A DNA stretch of 64,000 nucleotides, taken from the NCBI RefSeq assembly GCF_030813055.1, contig NZ_JAUSTW010000007.1, positions 124,001 to 188,000 of the forward strand. Direction: 5' to 3'. The position numbers were made by a program, and so were the translations under genes. The notes beneath the pieces were generated by a model. That model did not search any database. It was not told the origin of the DNA and worked only from the letters and a program-made list of their open reading frames with translations. The DNA is from Neobacillus ginsengisoli (GTDB lineage Bacteria > Bacillota > Bacilli > Bacillales_B > DSM-18226). Within the stretch, counting starts at the first letter, position 1; every line of letters starts with the position of its first letter. Below are positions 41,468 to 53,132 of this stretch, piece by piece.

Positions 41468-41944
41468 TCTTCTCGCTTCTTTTACTTTCACGTCAATATT
41501 ATAACGCGGCAGGGCTTGAACAAGTTTCTTATGGAGGCGTGCTTCGGCATCTTTAACATCGCGTTTTGTAAGATTGCCCTTTTTAAAAACACTTACCCAC
41601 ATCCTGTCGCCTTTGATCAAAACAGATTCTGTCCGGAATTCGTTGGTATTATTGATTACCCGTTTGGCTTGATCAATATCTGTCGCGAAATTCCCACTGC
41701 CGCCTGATGTAATACCATTCCTCGTTCCATTTAGATTAAGAAAGTTAGGATTTTGGTTGATTACATCATTTCCAACAAAGCGATTCTGATCGCGGTCCGT
41801 TGTCGTGTATGACATATAGTTGGGAGCGGTTTTATCTTTACGCAAATCATAGGAAGCATCGTTCGCATCTCTGGTCTGGCATCCGCTAGCGAGCATCATC
41901 ATGATAAATACTGAGGGAAAAATGAACTTTTTCACTGTTTCCAC
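41465..41944 (-). CDS. YhcN/YlaJ family sporulation lipoprotein
   Basis: A 159-residue protein. A signal segment MKKFIFPS-like stretch ends in the lipobox MLASGCQTRD, so the mature protein is a lipoprotein. The region from about residue 85 (FATDIDQAKRVINNTNEF...MWVSVFKKGNLTKRDVKDAE) resembles the YhcN/YlaJ domain found in spore membrane lipoproteins. Function uncertain; it lies upstream of prfA with its own terminator. Confidence 0.8.
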   Translation of the reverse strand: METVKKFIFPSVFIMMMLASGCQTRDANDASYDLRKDKTAPNYMSYTTTDRDQNRFVGNDVINQNPNFLNLNGTRNGITSGGSGNFATDIDQAKRVINNTNEFRTESVLIKGDRMWVSVFKKGNLTKRDVKDAEARLHKKLVQALPRYNIDVKVKEARR

Positions 41945-42006
41945 CTCCTACTACTATCATGCCCGCTCGTATGCTGAACTGTTCGAGAGAAATCTTTCCA
42001 TAGAAA

Positions 42007-42040
42007 CAAAAAACCGCCTGGGATCGAATCCCAAACGGTT
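42007..42040 (-). terminator. Terminator of tdk
   Basis: On the minus strand AACCG-TT-TGGGAT/ATCCCA-GG-CGGTT, with a two-base bulge on each side, is followed by six T. Confidence 0.88.
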
Positions 42041-42075
42041 CTTGTTCAACACTAGTCAGCGGTGCCAGACACCAC

Positions 42076-42687
42076 CTACTTCACCGCTTGCTGCACTTCC
42101 GGCCGATATGCCGTTTTTGGCACTTCGTGGTGATGACGGCAGCGCGGCTCATATGCTTCCGATGCTCCGACTAAAATGATAGGATCGTGGTAAGATGCCG
42201 GTCTTCCGTCAATAAGACGCTGCGTGCGGCTTGAAGGTGAGCCGCAAACGGTACAAACAGCCTGCAGTTTTGTGACTTGCTCAGCAATTGCCATTAAGGC
42301 CGGCATTTGTCCGAACGGCTCGCCGCGGAAATCCATATCAAGACCCGCACAAACGACACGGTGTCCCCTGTCTGCAAGCTCCTGCACGATTCTAACGATC
42401 CCTTCATCAAAAAACTGAACTTCATCAATTGCGATAATATCGATATCTGCCTCAATGTGGTGCATAATCTCCATAGAATGGGAAATTGGCTTCGCAATAA
42501 AAGAAGAACCATTATGGGATACTACAGATTGCTCACTGTAGCGATTATCAATTTTTGGCTTAAATACAGCTATTTTTTGTTTGGCAAATTGAGCCCGCCT
42601 AATGCGGCGAATCAATTCCTCCGATTTTCCGGAAAACATACTGCCGCAGATAACCTCAACCCATCCGCTTTGCTTCATTAAATACAT
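42076..42687 (-). CDS. tdk: Thymidine kinase
   Basis: A 203-residue type II thymidine kinase for dTMP salvage. The P-loop is [15 protein letters not shown], the Walker B and catalytic acid lie in [12 protein letters not shown], and the zinc ligands include CTVCG near residue 148. AAGGAGA is about nine bases before the ATG. Confidence 0.96.
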   Translation of the reverse strand: MYLMKQSGWVEVICGSMFSGKSEELIRRIRRAQFAKQKIAVFKPKIDNRYSEQSVVSHNGSSFIAKPISHSMEIMHHIEADIDIIAIDEVQFFDEGIVRIVQELADRGHRVVCAGLDMDFRGEPFGQMPALMAIAEQVTKLQAVCTVCGSPSSRTQRLIDGRPASYHDPIILVGASEAYEPRCRHHHEVPKTAYRPEVQQAVK

Positions 42688-42804
42688 AAAACGGCGTCTC
42701 CTTCCTATAACGAACCCGTAAACGATCTATATTTAAACGGGCGCTTAGACAAGCGCTTCCGCGTTTCTTCCTATTTTTTCATAAAAACTGTAAGTTTTAT
42801 TCAA

Positions 42805-42838
42805 TAAAAAACAGGCAAGTCAATTGCTTCTTGCCTGT
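42805..42838 (-). terminator. Terminator of rpmE
   Basis: On the minus strand ACAGGCAAG/CTTGCCTGT with a ten-base loop is followed by TTTTTTA, just past the rpmE stop. Confidence 0.9.
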
Positions 42839-42849
42839 GCTTTACACGA

Positions 42850-43062
42850 TTATTGTTGCTGAGATTTAAGGCCGTATTTTTTGTTGAAACGGTCAACACG
42901 TCCGCCTGCTTCAGCGAATTTTTGACGACCAGTATAGAATGGATGACATTCTGAACAAGTTTCAACGCGAATTTCTTTCTTAACTGAACCAGTTTCAAAA
43001 GTGTTTCCGCAAGCACAAGTCACCTGTACCATTTTATAATTTGGATGAATTCCTGCTTTCAT
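42850..43062 (-). CDS. rpmE: 50S ribosomal protein L31 (zinc-binding type)
   Basis: A 70-residue ribosomal protein of the cysteine-containing form. CACG and [13 protein letters not shown] supply the zinc ligands. The upstream ATG at 43071 abuts GGAG, while the ATG at 43062 is nine bases away and gives [10 protein letters not shown], the standard start. The zinc-containing form is the one replaced by a zinc-free paralogue under Zur control in B. subtilis. Confidence 0.97.
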   Translation of the reverse strand: MKAGIHPNYKMVQVTCACGNTFETGSVKKEIRVETCSECHPFYTGRQKFAEAGGRVDRFNKKYGLKSQQQ

Positions 43063-43160
43063 TCTTTTCATCTCCTTCCGCCCTGAATCTTTCGAAACAG
43101 AGTTATCATAAATGCTTGTCTTTTAAACAAACACTAAAATACTAAAAACATACTGAAGCC

Positions 43161-43189
43161 ATTATAACAAGGCTAGGATGTTTTTGCAA
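43161..43189 (-). promoter_or_regulatory. Sigma-A promoter of rpmE
   Basis: On the minus strand TTGCAA (43184-43189) is 17 bases from the consensus TATAAT (43161-43166), about 90 bases before the start codon. Confidence 0.78.
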
Positions 43190-43225
43190 GTTGGGATTTG
43201 TTGGAGGGTTCCTTAACTTCGATAA

Positions 43226-43376
43226 CTGTCTAGCTCCAGCACCCAGCGACTAGTGGACTTCCCTCTCCTTCTTACGATAAGTCAACATCGAATCGCTATC
43301 GCTCTCCGTGTTTCCTTCATCTCATTCAGAGCGGTCCAGTCCATACGTCTCTAAACGGGCGCTTCCGCTTTTCTTA
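43226..43376. repeat. Interspersed repeat (TGTCTAGCTCCAG...CTTTTCTTA family)
   Basis: This 151-base segment begins CTGTCTAGCTCCAG and ends GGGCGCTTCCGCTTTTCTTA, ends that recur in many Bacillaceae intergenic regions as I remember them. A second copy in inverse orientation is at 56920-57042, and a fragment is near 42735-42775. Its right end overlaps the rho stop codon. Confidence 0.7.
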
Positions 43377-44639
43377 AGACCTTCTCGATTTTAATTCTTC
43401 ACCCAATTGCGCGAAAAATTCTTCATTGGATTTAGTTTGTCTTAATTTCTTTAAGAAGCGTTCAGCAAAATCCGGTGAATCTGACATAGACTTCCGAATG
43501 GCCCATAATTTATCCAAATGATCCTTCGGAAGAATAAGCTCTTCTTTACGTGTTCCTGAACGGCGAATATCAAGTGCAGGGAAAATACGGCGTTCAGCAA
43601 GGGAACGGTCAAGATGGAGCTCCATATTACCTGTTCCTTTAAATTCCTCGTAAATGACATCGTCCATACGGGATCCTGTATCAACCAAGGCTGTCGCTAA
43701 AATTGTCAAGCTGCCGCCTTCCTCGATATTACGTGCCGCACCAAAGAATCGTTTTGGTCGGTGGAAAGCAGCCGGGTCAATCCCCCCGGATAAAGTTCTG
43801 CCGCTTGGTGGAATAACTAAGTTATAGGCACGGGCAAGACGTGTGATGCTGTCCATCAGGATAATCACATCGCGTTTATGCTCCACTAACCGCATCGCCC
43901 GGTCCAGCACAAGCTCGGCCACTTTAATATGATTTTCGGGAACTTCATCAAATGTAGAGCTAACCACATCACCGGCAACAGAGCGCTCAATGTCGGTTAC
44001 TTCTTCGGGCCGTTCATCGATTAACAGAACAATCAGTTCCGCATCAGGGTGGTTCGTGGTAATGCTGTTGGCGATTTCTTTTAACAGCATCGTTTTACCG
44101 GCCTTTGGCGGAGCCACAATTAATCCCCTTTGGCCAAAACCGACCGGAGCAACTAAATCCATAATCCTTGTAGAAAGAAATTTTGGAGTTGTTTCAAGCT
44201 TCATTTGTCTGTCCGGGTAGAGTGGCGTCAACGCCGGGAAGTGAACGCGTTCCTTTGCAGATTCGGGATCTTCTCCGTTTACCGCTTCTACGTGCAAAAG
44301 ACCGTAATATCGTTCATTTTCTTTTGGAGGGCGTACCTTACCGGAAACCTTATCTCCATTACGAAGGTCAAAGCGGCGGATTTGAGATGCTGAGATGTAG
44401 ATATCCTCTGAGCTGGGCGAATAGTTGATCGGCCGTAAGAAGCCAAATCCTTCTGATTGGATAATTTCCAATACACCTTCCATAAAAAAGAAACCCTGTT
44501 GCTCCGCACGAGCCTTTAAAATGGCAAAAATTAATTCTTTTTTCGTTAATTTGCTGTAATAGGTCACTTTAAATTCGCGTGCTAGCTCATAAAGTTCCTT
44601 CAGCTTCATATTTTCTAAATTTGAAATTGTTACGTCCAT
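43374..44639 (-). CDS. rho: Transcription termination factor Rho
   Basis: The 421-residue hexameric RNA helicase. The N-terminal Rho_N domain ([19 protein letters not shown]) and cold-shock-like RNA-binding domain ([18 protein letters not shown]) are followed by the ATPase with Walker [17 protein letters not shown] and Walker [18 protein letters not shown]. The length is standard for Firmicutes. Its end carries the repeat at 43226-43376. Confidence 0.97.
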   Translation of the reverse strand: MDVTISNLENMKLKELYELAREFKVTYYSKLTKKELIFAILKARAEQQGFFFMEGVLEIIQSEGFGFLRPINYSPSSEDIYISASQIRRFDLRNGDKVSGKVRPPKENERYYGLLHVEAVNGEDPESAKERVHFPALTPLYPDRQMKLETTPKFLSTRIMDLVAPVGFGQRGLIVAPPKAGKTMLLKEIANSITTNHPDAELIVLLIDERPEEVTDIERSVAGDVVSSTFDEVPENHIKVAELVLDRAMRLVEHKRDVIILMDSITRLARAYNLVIPPSGRTLSGGIDPAAFHRPKRFFGAARNIEEGGSLTILATALVDTGSRMDDVIYEEFKGTGNMELHLDRSLAERRIFPALDIRRSGTRKEELILPKDHLDKLWAIRKSMSDSPDFAERFLKKLRQTKSNEEFFAQLGEELKSRRS

Positions 44640-44800
44640 TTGTACACCACACTTTAAAATTTTTCACACACCCGCCCTTTAAGCGGCAAATTTAAATAAG
44701 AAAATGAGAGAATAGAAAAGTATACATCTTTTTCAAAGAGGCATCAAAAGAAGAATTTAAATAGAATTGCAGAAAATGATCCATAGTAAAAACAATTCTT

Positions 44801-44830
44801 ATTTTACCCTCTGAGTAAAAAATTAATCAA
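44801..44830 (-). promoter_or_regulatory. Putative sigma-A promoter of rho
   Basis: On the minus strand TTGATT (44825-44830) is 18 bases from TAAAAT (44801-44806). Confidence 0.5.
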
Positions 44831-44966
44831 CTAAATTTTTTTGGCAATCAGAATCTACCGTCGGGGAGCTTTCTTTAGCAAAATAATCGTTGGAAATTTT
44901 TTCTGGAAGGAGTATGCTCTGTATTCCTCTTGGAGTTTATCTATATAAAGGAGTTTTTCATTTTAA

Positions 44967-44998
44967 GAGAGTCCGGACTTCGAAAATCCGGGCCTCTC
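44967..44998 (-). terminator. Terminator of glpX
   Basis: GAGAG..CCGGA and TCCGG..CTCTC form a hairpin with a two-base internal loop, 30 bases past the glpX stop. The tail TTAAAAT is only weakly T-rich. Confidence 0.6.
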
Positions 44999-45029
44999 CT
45001 GAAAGGGTTTGCACTGATTTTTAAAAATT

Positions 45030-45992
45030 TTATTTAATGACTAAGTTCGGTTTCTTTTTCAAGCTGTGACGTCCGTCAATAAAACGAACAGTTCCCGATT
45101 TCGCTCTCATAACAACGGAGTGTGTTGAGCCGTAAGATCCTTTAAATTGAACGCCGCGTAATAATTCTCCATCGGTTACACCCGTTGCAGCAAAAATGGC
45201 ATCGTCACCTTTAACAAGGTCTTCCATGCGAAGTACCCGATTAACATCAAGGCCCATATTGATACAACGCTCTAATTCAGCGTCACTTTGCGGCAATAGT
45301 TTGCCGATCAGTTCGCCACCTAAACATTTTAGGGCAACTGCGGAAATGACACCTTCCGGGGCTCCGCCTGAGCCAAAAAGAATGTCAACACCTGTGTTAT
45401 CAAATGCTGTATTGATTGCACCGGCGACATCACCGTCGTTAATCAATTTAATTCTTGCTCCCGCTTCGCGAAGCTGAGCAATAATATGTTCATGACGTGG
45501 ACGGTTTAAGACCGTTGCAACCACATCCTCGATGTCTTTGTTTTTCGCTCTGGCAACAGCTTTAAGGTTGTCCAATACAGATGCGTTAATATCGATTTGC
45601 CCGACGGCTTCAGGACCGACAGCAATTTTTTCCATATACATATCAGGAGCATGAAGTAAGTTTCCATGATCCGCAACTGCCAGAACCGCAAGTGCATTCC
45701 AACCGCCTGATGCTAAAATATTAGTCCCTTCCAACGGATCGACAGCGACATCGACGCGCGGTCCATACCCGGTTCCAAGCTTTTCCCCAATATAAAGCAT
45801 TGGTGCTTCATCCATTTCGCCTTCACCAATGACCACTGTTCCCTTCATTGGAATCGTATCAAACACATCACGCATTGCCGATGTAGCAGCACCGTCCGCT
45901 TCATCTTTTTTCCCGCGTCCCATCCAGCGAGCTGAAGCAAGTGCAGCTGCCTCCGTAACACGAACTAGTTCCATTGATAAACTTCTTTCCAT
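45030..45992 (-). CDS. glpX: Fructose-1,6-bisphosphatase class II
   Basis: A gluconeogenic enzyme of about 320 residues. Metal and phosphate sites are visible: [33 protein letters not shown] and [14 protein letters not shown]. The GGGGG site is eight bases from the ATG at 45992 and abuts that at 46001, so I use 45992. It corresponds to ywjI of B. subtilis, downstream of murAB. Confidence 0.95.
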   Translation of the reverse strand: MERSLSMELVRVTEAAALASARWMGRGKKDEADGAATSAMRDVFDTIPMKGTVVIGEGEMDEAPMLYIGEKLGTGYGPRVDVAVDPLEGTNILASGGWNALAVLAVADHGNLLHAPDMYMEKIAVGPEAVGQIDINASVLDNLKAVARAKNKDIEDVVATVLNRPRHEHIIAQLREAGARIKLINDGDVAGAINTAFDNTGVDILFGSGGAPEGVISAVALKCLGGELIGKLLPQSDAELERCINMGLDVNRVLRMEDLVKGDDAIFAATGVTDGELLRGVQFKGSYGSTHSVVMRAKSGTVRFIDGRHSLKKKPNLVIK

Positions 45993-46115
45993 CGGTTCCA
46001 TCCCCCACTATTCCCTATAAAAAGAATGCGTATTTTATTTTCTAGTTACCTAAAAGTAATCTTCGGATTAAATACTCCGCACGAAGGAAAGGCGTTCCGA
46101 GAATGCGCCCGGCGC

Positions 46116-47402
46116 CTAAGTGTTTTTCAACTGTTCTACTTCTTCATTTGTTAAAGCTTCGCGCCAAATCGTCGCCCCAAGGCCATTTAATTTTTCGACA
46201 AGATTACTATAGCCTCGATCGATATGCTCAAGACCCGTTACTTCAGTAATTCCTTCGGCAATCAGGCCTGCAATCACCAATGCAGCCCCTGCCCTAAGGT
46301 CACTCGCTTTCACTTTAGCACCTTGAAGCTGAATCGGACCGTTAATAATGGCAGAGCGTCCCTCCACCTTAATATTGGAATTCATTCTTCGTAATTCATC
46401 AATATGTTTAAAACGGGCACCATAAATAGTATCCGTAACGACACTTGAACCTGCCGATTTTGTTAAAAGGGTCGTGAAAGGCTGCTGCAGATCCGTTGGG
46501 AAACCGGGATAGACAAGGGTTTTGATATCAACCGCTTTCAAATTAGCGGCTCCATTGACAAACACCTGGTCATCCCCTGATTCCACCTGCACGCCCATTT
46601 CGCGCAGCTTGGCAATTAACGACTCTAAGTGCTGCGGAATCACGTTGTCAATTAAGACACCTTCACCGATTGCGGCACCGATAATCATGTAGGTCCCCGC
46701 TTCAATTCGATCAGGAATAATCGTGTGGCGGCAGCCATGGAGGCTGTCCACTCCGTCAATCCGGATGACATCGGTTCCGGCACCTTTAATTTTTGCCCCC
46801 ATATTGTTTAACAGGGTAGCTACATCGATGATCTCCGGCTCTTTCGCGGCATTCTCAATGACGGTACGGCCTTTTGCTCTGACCGCAGCCAGCATAATAT
46901 TGATGGTTGCCCCGACGCTTACAACGTCTAAATAAATTCGTGCCCCGCGAAGCTCATCGGCACGCAAATAAATGGCACCTTGTTCATTTGTAACACTGGC
47001 CCCTAATGCTTCGAAGCCTTTAATATGCTGATCAATCGGTCTTGGTCCAAGGTGGCAGCCACCCGGCAGACCGATGACAGCCTTTTTAAAGCGGCCCAGC
47101 ATCGCCCCCATTAAATAATAGGAAGCACGCAGTTTTTTTACCTTTCCGTTTGGCAGCGGCATAGAGATCATTGTCGATGGATCAACCGTCATGTCATCAT
47201 CGGAAAGCCGGACCTTACCTCCGATTTCTTCGAGCAGGTCCTTAAGAATTTCAACGTCAGAGATATCCGGTAATCCTTCAATAGTTACCGGTGATTCTGC
47301 CAAAATGGTCGCCGGGATTAAGGCAACCGCACTATTTTTTGCTCCACTTATTCTTACGGTCCCCTTTAACGGATAACCGCCCGCGATCTTAAGTTTTTCC
47401 AT
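46116..47402 (-). CDS. murAB: UDP-N-acetylglucosamine 1-carboxyvinyltransferase 2
   Basis: A 428-residue enzyme of the first committed step of peptidoglycan synthesis. The fosfomycin-sensitive cysteine lies in [15 protein letters not shown], and the N-terminal GAKNSAV loop is present. The neighbourhood tal-fbaA identifies it as the MurAB (MurZ) paralogue; the main murAA copy would lie elsewhere. Confidence 0.94.
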   Translation of the reverse strand: MEKLKIAGGYPLKGTVRISGAKNSAVALIPATILAESPVTIEGLPDISDVEILKDLLEEIGGKVRLSDDDMTVDPSTMISMPLPNGKVKKLRASYYLMGAMLGRFKKAVIGLPGGCHLGPRPIDQHIKGFEALGASVTNEQGAIYLRADELRGARIYLDVVSVGATINIMLAAVRAKGRTVIENAAKEPEIIDVATLLNNMGAKIKGAGTDVIRIDGVDSLHGCRHTIIPDRIEAGTYMIIGAAIGEGVLIDNVIPQHLESLIAKLREMGVQVESGDDQVFVNGAANLKAVDIKTLVYPGFPTDLQQPFTTLLTKSAGSSVVTDTIYGARFKHIDELRRMNSNIKVEGRSAIINGPIQLQGAKVKASDLRAGAALVIAGLIAEGITEVTGLEHIDRGYSNLVEKLNGLGATIWREALTNEEVEQLKNT

Positions 47403-47613
47403 TTTCGACTCCCTTCTAGCCGTTACAAGAAATGAATGGTTTCTTCATTTATAAAAAGCGCCATTTATCACTAAAACGAAGCTTGAGGTATTTTTTTCCA
47501 ACACAAAAAGTCAAATTCCGACAGCTTGTCTATTTATATAGTTTACACGAAAATTTTATTTTCATGTATCCATATTAAAAAAAATTACGAAAATGGAAAA
47601 ATTTTGGTTATTT

Positions 47614-48264
47614 TTACGCGTTTGTACGGGAATTCCAGTCTTTTAGGAAGCCTTCAATTCCTTTATCGGTTAATGGATGATGGAAAAGACCTAATAGAAC
47701 TTTGTATGGAATTGTCGCAATATGAGCTCCTCTTAATGCTGCTTCTGTCACGTGAATCGGATTGCGAATCGATGCAGCAATGATTTCTGTTTCAAGGCCG
47801 TGAACAGCAAAGATCTCAGAGATTGTGGAAATCAGATCTAAACCATTTTGTCCGATATCATCTAGGCGGCCAAGGAATGGCGACACATAGGTTGCCCCTG
47901 CTCTGGCTGCAAGCAATGCCTGATTAGCACTGAAAATAAGCGTTACGTTTGTTTTGATTCCTTCTTTTGAAAAAGCTGCTACTGCTTTTAAGCCATCGGG
48001 AGTCATTGGTACCTTAACGGTAATATTCGGCGCGATTGCTGCAAGCTCTTTCCCTTCGCGAATCATCCCTTCCGCATCAAGTGAAATAACCTCCGCACTG
48101 ACAGAACCCGGCACAAGCGCTGCGATTTCTTTGATGCGATCATGGAAAGAAACATCTTTTTCTTTTGCGACAAGTGATGGGTTTGTCGTAACACCTGATA
48201 GTAATCCTAACTCATAGACTTCACGGATTTCTTCAATATTGGCTGTATCAATAAAAAATTTCAT
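47614..48264 (-). CDS. tal: Transaldolase (small, fructose-6-phosphate aldolase-like)
   Basis: A TIM-barrel transaldolase of about 216 residues, corresponding to ywj[17 protein letters not shown] starts the protein, [12 protein letters not shown] and [13 protein letters not shown] surround the active site, and the Schiff-base lysine is likely in [10 protein letters not shown] or VKVPMT. GGAGG precedes the ATG at 48264. Pentose phosphate pathway. Confidence 0.94.
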   Translation of the reverse strand: MKFFIDTANIEEIREVYELGLLSGVTTNPSLVAKEKDVSFHDRIKEIAALVPGSVSAEVISLDAEGMIREGKELAAIAPNITVKVPMTPDGLKAVAAFSKEGIKTNVTLIFSANQALLAARAGATYVSPFLGRLDDIGQNGLDLISTISEIFAVHGLETEIIAASIRNPIHVTEAALRGAHIATIPYKVLLGLFHHPLTDKGIEGFLKDWNSRTNA

Positions 48265-48319
48265 TCTGTTTCCCTCCAATTATTTTTCGCTATTTTTCGA
48301 CTAATCTATTTAACATACT

Positions 48320-48349
48320 GAAACCGCCCTTTTCGTTAAGGGCGGTTTC
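48320..48349 (-). terminator. Hairpin terminator of fbaA
   Basis: A perfect 12-base stem (GAAACCGCCCTT/AAGGGCGGTTTC) with a six-base loop lies between fbaA and tal. The tail lacks a strong T run, so some read-through to tal is possible. Confidence 0.75.
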
Positions 48350-48415
48350 AATTTACTAAAATCGTACCAAACTTTGAAGTACCTTTTCAAGCCTAGTCCG
48401 ATTTGTTTTGTCTTA

Positions 48416-49273
48416 TTAAGCTTTTCCCGCAGAACCGAATTCGCGCATTTTACCGCTAACCGTTTCTTTGATTGCATCACGTGCAGGTCCTAAATATTTA
48501 CGTGGATCGTATTCATTCGGTTTTGCAGCTAATACTTCACGAACTACTTTAGCGGATGCAATTTGGTTTTCTGTGTTTACGTTGATTTTTGCAGTACCTA
48601 AAGAAATAGATTTTTTGATATCTTTTGTCGGGATACCTGTTCCGCCATGAAGAACAAGCGGCATGCCAGTGATATTTCCGATTTCTTCCATTTCTTTAAA
48701 GCCAAGGTTTGGTTCACCTTTGTAAGGACCGTGTACAGAGCCTAATGCAGGCGCAAGGCAGTCAATGCCTGTACGTTTAACAAGCTCTTCACATTCCTTA
48801 GGATCTGCATAGATTACGCCTTCAGCTACAACATCGTCTTCCTGTCCGCCGACTGTACCTAATTCAGCTTCAACGGAAACGCCGTGTGAATGTGCATAAT
48901 CCACCACTTTGGAAGTGATTTCGATATTTTCTTCAAACGGGTGATGTGAAGCATCGATCATAACAGATGTGAAACCTGCATCAATCGCTTCTTTACATTT
49001 TTCAAAGCTTGAACCGTGGTCCAAGTGAATAGCGACCGGAACAGTCACTTTATAATCTTCCATTAATCCTTCTACCATTTTAACAACGGTTTTGAATCCG
49101 CCCATATAACGTCCTGCACCTTCAGATACACCAAGGATAACAGGTGATTTTTCTGATTCAGCAGCCTGAAGGATTGCTTGTGTAAATTCAAGGTTGTTAA
49201 GGTTAAACTGCCCAACAGCATAGCCTTCCGCTTTTGCTTTTTTTAGCATTTCTGTCATTGAAACTAAAGGCAT
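48416..49273 (-). CDS. fbaA: Fructose-1,6-bisphosphate aldolase class II
   Basis: A 285-residue zinc-dependent aldolase of glycolysis and gluconeogenesis. Zinc and catalytic residues lie in [24 protein letters not shown] and [15 protein letters not shown] lies shortly before the ATG. The neighbours glpX and tal make this a central carbon cluster. Confidence 0.97.
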   Translation of the reverse strand: MPLVSMTEMLKKAKAEGYAVGQFNLNNLEFTQAILQAAESEKSPVILGVSEGAGRYMGGFKTVVKMVEGLMEDYKVTVPVAIHLDHGSSFEKCKEAIDAGFTSVMIDASHHPFEENIEITSKVVDYAHSHGVSVEAELGTVGGQEDDVVAEGVIYADPKECEELVKRTGIDCLAPALGSVHGPYKGEPNLGFKEMEEIGNITGMPLVLHGGTGIPTKDIKKSISLGTAKINVNTENQIASAKVVREVLAAKPNEYDPRKYLGPARDAIKETVSGKMREFGSAGKA

Positions 49274-49459
49274 TTCTCTTCCTCCTTGTTTTAGGTTGAA
49301 CTCTTTTCAAACAGGACTTCCTCTTTAAGGATTTCCTGCTCATTTCGCGAATATGTATAACCAGAAAAGAATAAGCAACCATTGATTTTTCAATATGTAT
49401 CATACCAAAAGAAATAAGGAATTGCCATTAATCTAGCACAGTTTTGTAAACTGTCATAT

Positions 49460-49473
49460 TGAAAGCGTAAACA
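49460..49473. promoter_or_regulatory. Candidate cre site upstream of fbaA
   Basis: TGAAAGCGTAAACA fits the cre pattern TGNAANCGNWNNCA. It lies between spo0F and fbaA. CcpA control of fbaA is not something I can confirm. Confidence 0.35.
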
Positions 49474-49507
49474 TACGAATATTTGTTCATTGTTATGATG
49501 TAAAGTG

Positions 49508-49879
49508 TTAATTTGCTTTTTGCGGCAAATGTTTTCTTACTGCTGCCCGGATATCATCAATATCGAACGGCTTGGCAAAGTGCGTAATGGCCCCAAGATC
49601 CTTCGCTTCTTGAATCATATCCAATTCACCGTATGCCGTCATAATGATGACACGGATGTCCGGGTCAATAACCTTCATTCTTTTTAATATTTCAATACCA
49701 TCCATTCCGGGTATTTTCATATCCAAAAGGACAAGATCTGGGTCATGCTTTGTAACAATATCAAGGGCTTGAATGCCGTTTGCAGCCTGAAATGTTTGAT
49801 ACCCTTCTTTTTGGAACACCTCATTTAATAAAATCCGAATTCCAAACTGATCGTCAACAATTAAAATTTTCTCTTTCAT
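49508..49879 (-). CDS. spo0F: Sporulation initiation phosphotransferase Spo0F
   Basis: A 123-residue single-domain response regulator of the phosphorelay between sporulation kinases and Spo0B. Acidic residues are in [11 protein letters not shown], the phosphoacceptor aspartate in [13 protein letters not shown], and the conserved threonine and lysine in VIIMTAYGE and THFAKPFD. The frame opens at 49897, but AGGTGGAG sits before the ATG at 49879 ([10 protein letters not shown]). Confidence 0.97.
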   Translation of the reverse strand: MKEKILIVDDQFGIRILLNEVFQKEGYQTFQAANGIQALDIVTKHDPDLVLLDMKIPGMDGIEILKRMKVIDPDIRVIIMTAYGELDMIQEAKDLGAITHFAKPFDIDDIRAAVRKHLPQKAN

Positions 49880-49937
49880 AACTCCACCTCTTCCCATTTT
49901 GTTAAATTCGATCCATTTTCCCTTTATCCCACTTACT

Positions 49938-49967
49938 ATAGTTCTACATCTTTTTAAAAATTCCTGC
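49938..49967 (-). promoter_or_regulatory. Sigma-H-like promoter of spo0F
   Basis: On the minus strand GCAGGAATTT, eleven bases, then TAGAACTAT resemble the sigma-H consensus (RNAGGAWWW and RNNGAATWW). spo0F has a sigma-H promoter in B. subtilis. Confidence 0.5.
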
Positions 49968-50068
49968 CTTTTCGCAAAATGTTTTCATGTTATTTTACGA
50001 TAATATCGGGGCTATTTTTGCATTTAATTGAAAAAGTTTATAATAAATCCGATAAGGAGGGGTTTATT

Positions 50069-50602
50069 TTGCTAAAAATGTTTACCACCCAGCTAACCGG
50101 TTTGTTTAAAAGAATAGAGGAAAAAGCAGAGTTTTCATTCGAGGATGGGGCACGGCTGCTTGCTCAGGCTCCCATCGGGGATGGCTCCATCTACATTTTT
50201 GGAACGAAGGAAATGAAGGCTGTGGAGTTTGAGGCCTCAGAGGGTGCAGAGCCGCTTGCCGGTGCGAAAATATTGGCAGCTGCAGCTGAGAATTGGAATG
50301 AACTTAAGCGTGCAGACCGAGTGTTGATTTTCACAAGGTCTTCGGCTGATCGCGAGGCAGTGGAGCTTGCGTTAAAGCTGCAGGAAAAAGAAATCCCGTT
50401 TGTGGCCGTTTCCACTTTAGATGCTGCTGCGGGTCAGTTGACGGAGCTGGCGGACGTTCATATTGATTTGTTGTTGTCAAAAGGCTTGCTTCCGGACGAT
50501 TTAGGAAATCGCTACGGGGTTCCGACGGCAATGGCGGGATTATTTGTTTATTACGGCTTGAAGTTCACGATTGAGGAGATTATTGCTGAATATGAGGAGT
50601 AA
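50069..50602 (+). CDS. ywjG: DUF2529 protein YwjG
   Basis: A 177-residue protein of unknown function, divergent from spo0F. The start is most likely the TTG at 50069, six bases after AAGGAGGGG; the ATG at 50078 is 15 bases away. The sequence (FTTQLTGLFKRIEEKAEFSF, IYIFGTKEMKAVE, DLLLSKGLLPDDLGNRYGVP) matches the YwjG family and hints at a SIS-like fold. It is one of two plus-strand genes in the window. Confidence 0.9.
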   Translation: MLKMFTTQLTGLFKRIEEKAEFSFEDGARLLAQAPIGDGSIYIFGTKEMKAVEFEASEGAEPLAGAKILAAAAENWNELKRADRVLIFTRSSADREAVELALKLQEKEIPFVAVSTLDAAAGQLTELADVHIDLLLSKGLLPDDLGNRYGVPTAMAGLFVYYGLKFTIEEIIAEYEE

Positions 50603-50634
50603 AAAAACGACCTGGGTTCAGGTCGTTTTTTTTA
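50602..50634. terminator. Bidirectional terminator between ywjG and pyrG
   Basis: AAAAACGACCTG-GGTT-CAGGTCGTTTTT with flanking A and T runs lies between the convergent ywjG and pyrG genes and can serve both. Confidence 0.92.
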
Positions 50635-50676
50635 AAAGCCAATCCTGTCATGAAAACGGAACTGACCCTGAAAAAT

Positions 50677-52302
<1,626 letters not shown>

Positions 52303-52425
52303 TTATTCATTTTGTTTAAGGCGTTTTTCTAAAATTTTTTCAAACACCTTATCCATAAAGAAACTCGGATCATAGTTGCAATCTTTCCTCTTTCGACGGG
52401 GAAAATCAACATTCCATGAAAAAGC

Positions 52426-52460
52426 AAAAAGCACTCCGCTTACTTAATGTAAGGGAGCGC
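52426..52460 (-). terminator. pyrG leader attenuator hairpin
   Basis: On the minus strand GC-CTCC-TTAC-ATTA-GTAA-GGAG-GC, with small mismatches, is followed by TTTTTG. It lies 40 bases after the predicted transcript start GGGCTCC. The 5' arm contains GCTCCCTT, which can pair with extra G residues added at the transcript start when CTP is low, as shown for B. subtilis pyrG. Confidence 0.88.
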
Positions 52461-52499
52461 ATATTAGTAAATATCGAATCGTTCCTTTTAAAAGGAGCC

Positions 52500-52536
52500 C
52501 AAAAAAGATTCTACAAGGGCAGGATTAAAAAGTCAA
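52500..52536 (-). promoter_or_regulatory. pyrG promoter with GGGCTCC start
   Basis: On the minus strand TTGACT (52531-52536) is 17 bases from TAGAAT (52508-52513). The transcript should begin with the GGG at 52500, the run used for reiterative G addition. Confidence 0.88.
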
Positions 52537-52541
52537 GCTGA

Positions 52542-53132
52542 TTATTTATCTTTTTCCTCTTCCTCGAACTCTTCTTCTTCTTCGAGGTCTTCGTCATCTA
52601 AATCTTCTTCATCGCCAAGATCAAATTCTTCTTCGTCCTCAATGACATCGTCATCGTCGTCCAAAAGATCTTCATCTTCTTCAAGGTCATCCTCAAGTAA
52701 ATCTTCATCATCTTCCAGAAGATCATCTTCATCATCTGCAAAGTCATCAAGATCATCGTATTCTTCTTCTTCATCGATTTCATCGTAATCGTCAAGATCG
52801 AGATCCTCTTCATCGACAACCTTTTTAGCCTTTTTCTTCTTAGGTTTAACGACAGAAGCCACTTCTTCTTCAGCCGTATCAACAGGATACCAAACGCGAA
52901 GTCCCCAACGGTTTTCACCTAATGATAGGAAACGGCCATCGATATTCATATCAGTATAAAATTGTGCCAAGCGTGATCTGATTTCTTGTTCCGAAATATC
53001 TGCAGCTGCAGCGATTTCACTTACTAATTCATTAAAGGAAATAGCTTGTTTTCTATTTTTTAAAAACTCGTAAGCCATTTCTATGAGGGATAACTCTTTT
53101 AATTGCTCTTTTGAGTAACTTTCTAGACTCAA
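52542..53132 (-). CDS. rpoE: RNA polymerase delta subunit
   Basis: A protein of about 196 residues. The folded N-terminal HARE domain (SLIEMAYEFLKNRKQAISF, FYTDMNIDGRFLSLGENRWG) is followed by a lysine patch (KPKKKKAKK) and a long unstructured Asp/Glu tail. It binds RNA polymerase and promotes recycling. The first frame codon is a GTG overlapping the ribosome site; a TTG at 53132, eight bases after AGGAAG, is more likely. Confidence 0.95.
   Translation of the reverse strand: MSLESYSKEQLKELSLIEMAYEFLKNRKQAISFNELVSEIAAAADISEQEIRSRLAQFYTDMNIDGRFLSLGENRWGLRVWYPVDTAEEEVASVVKPKKKKAKKVVDEEDLDLDDYDEIDEEEEYDDLDDFADDEDDLLEDDEDLLEDDLEEDEDLLDDDDDVIEDEEEFDLGDEEDLDDEDLEEEEEFEEEEKDK

Larger units (their letters stand above)
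44640..45029. other. 390-base spacer between rho and glpX
   Basis: It contains the putative rho promoter and the glpX terminator. The rest is AT-rich and shows no open frame with a ribosome site. The rho leader is about 160 bases long, in line with autoregulation reported for Bacillus rho; no specific structure is obvious. Confidence 0.6.

Noticed and set aside
49979..50068. Upstream ATG extension of ywjG
   Set aside because: The strong AAGGAGGGG site lies downstream of it and fits the TTG at 50069, and the extra N-terminus is not expected for the family.
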